Source of the DNA: Seison nebaliae | Taxonomy: Eukaryota; Rotifera; Pararotatoria; Seisonacea; Seisonidae | Assembly (NCBI GenBank): GCA_023231475.1 | Contig: JALJEE010003163.1 | Location: 1-30,560 of the forward strand | Direction of reading: 5' to 3' | Length of the DNA: 30,560 nucleotides | Part shown: positions 30,245-30,560 of the stretch, in pieces | How the letters are laid out: each line of letters begins with the position of its first letter | Position numbering within the stretch: the first letter of the stretch is position 1 | Made by a program: the position numbers and the translations under genes | Notes under the pieces: model-generated | Databases searched by the model: none | Told to the model about the DNA's origin: nothing | Seen by the model: only the letters and a program-made list of their open reading frames with translations

Positions 30245-30313
30245 GGTGATTTCGTCACCCTTTATTATTAAATAAGGACAGTTCGTCACTTTCATTTCGG
30301 TGATTTTATCACC
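30245..30313. repeat. Two short hairpins GGTGA-TTTCG-TCACC and GGTGAT-TTT-ATCACC
   Basis: Hairpin one is 30245-30259; hairpin two is 30299-30313. The same ATCACC/GGTGAT pair occurs at 3048-3080 near the other copy of the 90-bp repeat. Confidence 0.6.
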
Positions 30314-30436
30314 TCATTCTTCCAACCTCACCAATTTTTGAAAATTATATATAGTAATATATTCTATTAAATGATTATTTTTTACGTAATTAATAATTTA
30401 TAAACTTTTGTCAAATATAATAGTCTTCACCAAACG

Positions 30437-30537
30437 GACAATTTAATGTCCGACAATGTCCTATTTTTTAACATTGTCCAGACAATTTTGTTTAGACAAT
30501 ATTGTCTTAGACAATTGTCCTTTGAATAAAAGACAAT
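30437..30537. repeat. Dense cluster of GACAAT / ATTGTC motifs
   Basis: Six GACAAT (30437, 30452, 30481, 30495, 30510, 30532) and three ATTGTC (30473, 30501, 30514) fall within 101 bp. They form a 14-bp palindrome AGACAATATTGTCT (30494-30507), a GACAATTGTC palindrome (30510-30519) and an 8-bp stem GACAATGT/ACATTGTC (30452-30459 with 30471-30478). It may continue past the window. Confidence 0.75.
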
Positions 30538-30560
30538 TTTTAAATTTATTAATTTACGAG

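Noticed and set aside
1-30560. tRNA genes, CRISPR arrays or prokaryotic operons
   Set aside because: No cloverleaf with proper A and B boxes, no regularly spaced repeats, and gene structure is eukaryotic with spliceosomal introns throughout.

Overview
The window is nuclear DNA of a small-genomed animal, very A+T-rich (about 70% by eye). Its genes are interrupted by very short GT-AG introns: most I could place are 41-75 nt, the longest about 97 nt. Gene content is metazoan: a peptide-type class A GPCR, arginine kinase, HIRA, RCL1, mitochondrial ribosomal protein S7, ALKBH6, the centriolar protein CEP78, the ciliary transition-zone protein TMEM218 and a DC-STAMP-domain sperm-fusion protein. Arginine kinase argues against a vertebrate. 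CEP78 plus TMEM218 argue for an animal that still builds cilia from centrioles, so against C. elegans-like nematodes and mites. A compact, ciliated invertebrate (orthonectid-, rotifer- or flatworm-like) fits, but I cannot name the species from sequence alone.

Layout. 1-3100: two decayed copies of a non-LTR retrotransposon reverse transcriptase, head to head (minus 1-821, plus 1216-2890), with a 124-bp near-perfect palindrome between them. 3420-5154: TMEM218 and, 71 bp downstream on the same strand, an unrecognised 408-aa gene. 5318-7582 (minus): a GPCR with an unusually long N-terminal ectodomain. 7583-11725: 4.1 kb with no gene I can support. 11726-14085 (minus): CEP78 in eight exons, divergent from 14272-16874 (plus): DCST1/2-like gene in twelve exons. 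Their shared 186-bp promoter holds a perfect RFX X-box palindrome. 16948-17722 (minus): two tandem, paralogous small secreted-peptide genes. 18097-18795 (minus): ALKBH6. 19643-19926 (minus): a small two-exon gene. 21013-22504 (minus) RCL1 and 22693-24681 (plus) HIRA are divergent. 24866-25158: a possible three-exon microgene. 25397-26585: arginine kinase. 27031-27822 (minus): MRPS7 in four exons. 28108-28524 (minus): a possible small membrane protein. 28874-30049: a third retrotransposon remnant (endonuclease joined to the post-RT region, RT missing), carrying a 90-bp insertion related to a repeat at 2943-3020. The last 130 bp is a dense cluster of GACAAT/ATTGTC motifs.

How it fits together. 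Three genes with centriole, cilium or sperm roles (TMEM218, CEP78, DCST) lie within 14 kb, and two of them share the X-box promoter. HIRA/RCL1, arginine kinase and MRPS7 are housekeeping genes. Exon structures were built by hand from splice-site phase and family similarity; each one closes exactly in frame, but none is supported by transcript data.
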